Below, one piece after another: positions 63,206 to 64,000 of a stretch of 64,000 nucleotides of DNA (positions within the stretch are counted from its first letter, which is position 1; every line of letters begins with the position of its first letter). A program made the translations under genes and the position numbers. The notes beneath the pieces are model-generated. The model ran no database searches. It saw only the letters and a program-made list of their open reading frames with translations, and was not told where the DNA came from. The DNA is taken from contig DIBY01000009.1 of NCBI GenBank assembly GCA_002415135.1, positions 83,701-147,700 on the forward strand, in the 5' to 3' direction. This DNA comes from Flavobacteriales bacterium UBA5040. Lineage in GTDB: Bacteria > Bacteroidota > Bacteroidia > Flavobacteriales > Weeksellaceae.

Positions 63206-63231
63206 AATCTCTCAAAATGATTTGAGAGATT
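63206..63231 (-). terminator. terminator hairpin of module 2
   Basis: Stem AATCTCTCAAA / TTTGAGAGATT with an ATGA loop, followed on the minus strand by a T run that leads into the copy 1 ATG. Confidence 0.7.
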
Positions 63232-63300
63232 GGTCTCTTAAGAGGACGAGAGCATTCGGACCCGTCTCGTCAGCTGCTGACGAGATGACACAGCGGCATT

Positions 63301-63533
63301 CTAACCAATCAATTTTTCTATGGATTTACGGTTTAGTTTCTTTAGTCTTCTTTCAAAGCTATTTCTTTTTCATCAAATTCTTGAACATACACAATCACCC
63401 AACCTTTAGTTTGAGAAGTAAATTTATGTATTGAATTTAAATGGTATTCCAGACGCTTCTCTACATCAGTCGAAAAACCTTTGTAGTAAATATCTAAGCT
63501 TGCGGAATAAAGTATGTAAACGTAGAATTTCAT
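63301..63533 (-). pseudogene. GIY-YIG endonuclease family protein, copy 2 (frameshifted)
   Basis: Begins MKFYVYILYSASLD like the others, but a deletion of about 7 bases near 63344-63350, relative to copies 1 and 3, shifts the frame. It ends early at 63342 (63 aa from this ATG) and loses KRLKKLNRKSIEKLIG, which is still readable in another frame down to the TAG at 63301. The T-loop of its tRNA-like segment also carries two changes (GCATTCGGACCC on the plus strand), so the whole module is decaying. Confidence 0.8.
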
Positions 63534-63541
63534 CAAAAAAA

Positions 63542-63567
63542 AATCTCTCAAAATGATTTGAGAGATT
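63542..63567 (-). terminator. terminator hairpin of module 3
   Basis: Stem AATCTCTCAAA / TTTGAGAGATT; the minus-strand T run leads into the copy 2 ATG at 63533. Confidence 0.7.
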
Positions 63568-63637
63568 TGTCTCGTTCCAAAAACGAGAGGATTCGAACCC
63601 GTCTCGTCAGCTGCTGACGAGATGACACAGCGGCATT

Positions 63638-63877
63638 CTAACCAATCAATTTTTCTATGGATTTTCGATTTAGTTTCTTCAATCTTTTTTCTTCTTTAAA
63701 AGCTGCTTCTTTTTCATCAAATTGTTCAACATAAACAATCACCCAATCTGTAGTTTGGGAAGTAAATTTATGTTTTGAATTTAAATGATATTCCAGACGC
63801 TTCTCTACATCAGTCGAAAAACCTTTGTAGTATATATCTAAGTTTGCGGAATAAAGTATGTAAACGTAAAATTTCAT
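63638..63877 (-). CDS. GIY-YIG endonuclease family protein, copy 3
   Basis: Intact copy of 79 aa starting MKFYVYILYSANLDIYYKGF and ending NRKSIEKLIG, the same length as copy 1 from its own ATG. The catalytic residues of the family are kept: Tyr in VYI, Lys-Gly in YYKG, Arg in EKRLEYH and Glu in EKEAAFKEEKRL. It differs from copy 1 by roughly nine residues. Function is unknown; the position next to a tRNA-like segment suggests DNA cleavage there during duplication or transfer. Confidence 0.85.
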   Translation of the reverse strand: MKFYVYILYSANLDIYYKGFSTDVEKRLEYHLNSKHKFTSQTTDWVIVYVEQFDEKEAAFKEEKRLKKLNRKSIEKLIG

Positions 63878-63884
63878 CAGAAAA

Positions 63885-63911
63885 AATCTCTCAAAAATAA
63901 TTTGAGAGATT
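63885..63911 (-). terminator. terminator hairpin of module 4
   Basis: Stem AATCTCTCAAA / TTTGAGAGATT; the T run is shorter (six) before the copy 3 ATG. Confidence 0.65.
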
Positions 63912-63982
63912 TGTCTCGTTTTAGAAACGAGAGGATTCGAACCCGTCTCGTCAGCTGCTGACGAGTTGACAGGTCGGTTATT

Positions 63983-64000
63983 CTAACCAATCAACTTCTC
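63983..64000 (-). CDS. GIY-YIG endonuclease family protein, copy 4 (C-terminal end only)
   Basis: Only the last codons (EKLIG then TAG at 63983-63985) fall in the window. Its tRNA-like segment (63927-63994) differs from the others and is closer to tRNA-Asp, with GGTTAGAATAACCGACCTGTCA on the minus strand. Confidence 0.55.
   Translation of the reverse strand, partial: EKLIG

Larger units (their letters stand above)
62833..64000 (-). repeat. tandem array of GIY-YIG/tRNA-like modules (runs off the right edge)
   Basis: Successive start codons of the nuclease copies (minus strand) lie at 62853 (remnant), 63197, 63533 and 63877, giving periods of 344, 336 and 344 bp. Minus-strand order in each unit is nuclease CDS, stop codon, tRNA-like segment of about 70 nt, terminator hairpin, next ATG. 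Terminator hairpins are at 62862-62888, 63206-63231, 63542-63567 and 63885-63911. The T-loop, the CTCGTCAGC hairpin and the terminator are all repeated. The array continues past 64000. Confidence 0.85.

Noticed and set aside
62833..64000. CRISPR array
   Set aside because: The period is about 340 bp, units contain an open reading frame, and there are no short repeats with unique spacers.

Overview
The window is chromosomal, AT-rich DNA from a member of the Bacteroidota, most likely class Flavobacteriia and close to the Chryseobacterium/Kaistella group (Weeksellaceae). The evidence is the gliding genes gldF and gldG, secreted enzymes with C-terminal type IX secretion (T9SS) sorting domains, promoters of the TAnnTTTG type, an F-type ATP synthase operon whose subunit a carries a signal-peptide extension, and the protein signatures throughout. 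No prophage, complete insertion sequence, CRISPR array, rRNA or intact tRNA was found. Almost the whole window is housekeeping DNA. The odd material is concentrated in intergenic repeats and at the right edge.

Layout. 1-3860 (minus): ATP synthase operon, small membrane protein-atpB-atpE-atpF-atpH-atpA (cut by the left edge). 3931-8254: ffh, an outer-membrane barrel, phoH and a SAM hydrolase. 8319-10487: a secreted metzincin protease. 10642-13708: hemJ-gldF-gldG. 13905-18781: an aspartate/fumarate unit (Dcu transporter, porin, aspA) with a divergent Crp-family regulator. 19439-24419: an assimilatory sulfate unit (Rrf2 regulator, cysH, cysD, cysN and a fused siroheme-synthase-like/TauE protein). 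24710-33870: lipoprotein, kbl, secreted M1 aminopeptidase, dacB-type carboxypeptidase, priA and proline dehydrogenase. 33961-35902: aroB and a barrel protein. 35968-45988 (minus): purF, purC, purL and purB, with a SatD-like/DUF3307 pair in the middle. 46161-55391 (plus): GMC oxidoreductase-aldehyde dehydrogenase, then an acyltransferase, a glycosyltransferase, two alpha/beta hydrolases around a CBS-domain membrane protein, and an exonuclease; a thioredoxin-like lipoprotein (minus) sits inside this stretch. 55566-62609 (minus): apaG, odhB-odhA, an SRPBCC protein and glgC.

The right edge (62833-64000) is a tandem array of modules about 340 bp long. Read on the minus strand, each module is a small GIY-YIG endonuclease gene, then a tRNA-like 3' segment with a canonical T-loop and a strong hairpin, then a terminator that runs straight into the start of the next nuclease gene. 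One copy is frameshifted, one is cut by the window edge, and a 20-nt stub of another survives at the left end. This is the best candidate for an undescribed element.

Three other points deserve attention. Three copies of a 20-bp TATAAG-N8-CTTATA palindrome lie upstream of the SatD-like gene. An octamer repeat sits exactly where the priA start codon should be, leaving about 29 conserved N-terminal residues without a canonical start. Heptamer arrays occupy the gldF leader and the cysD-cysN junction. The only gene-free stretch above 300 bases is 62610-62957; its first 220 bases show nothing I can name, and the rest is the left end of the array.
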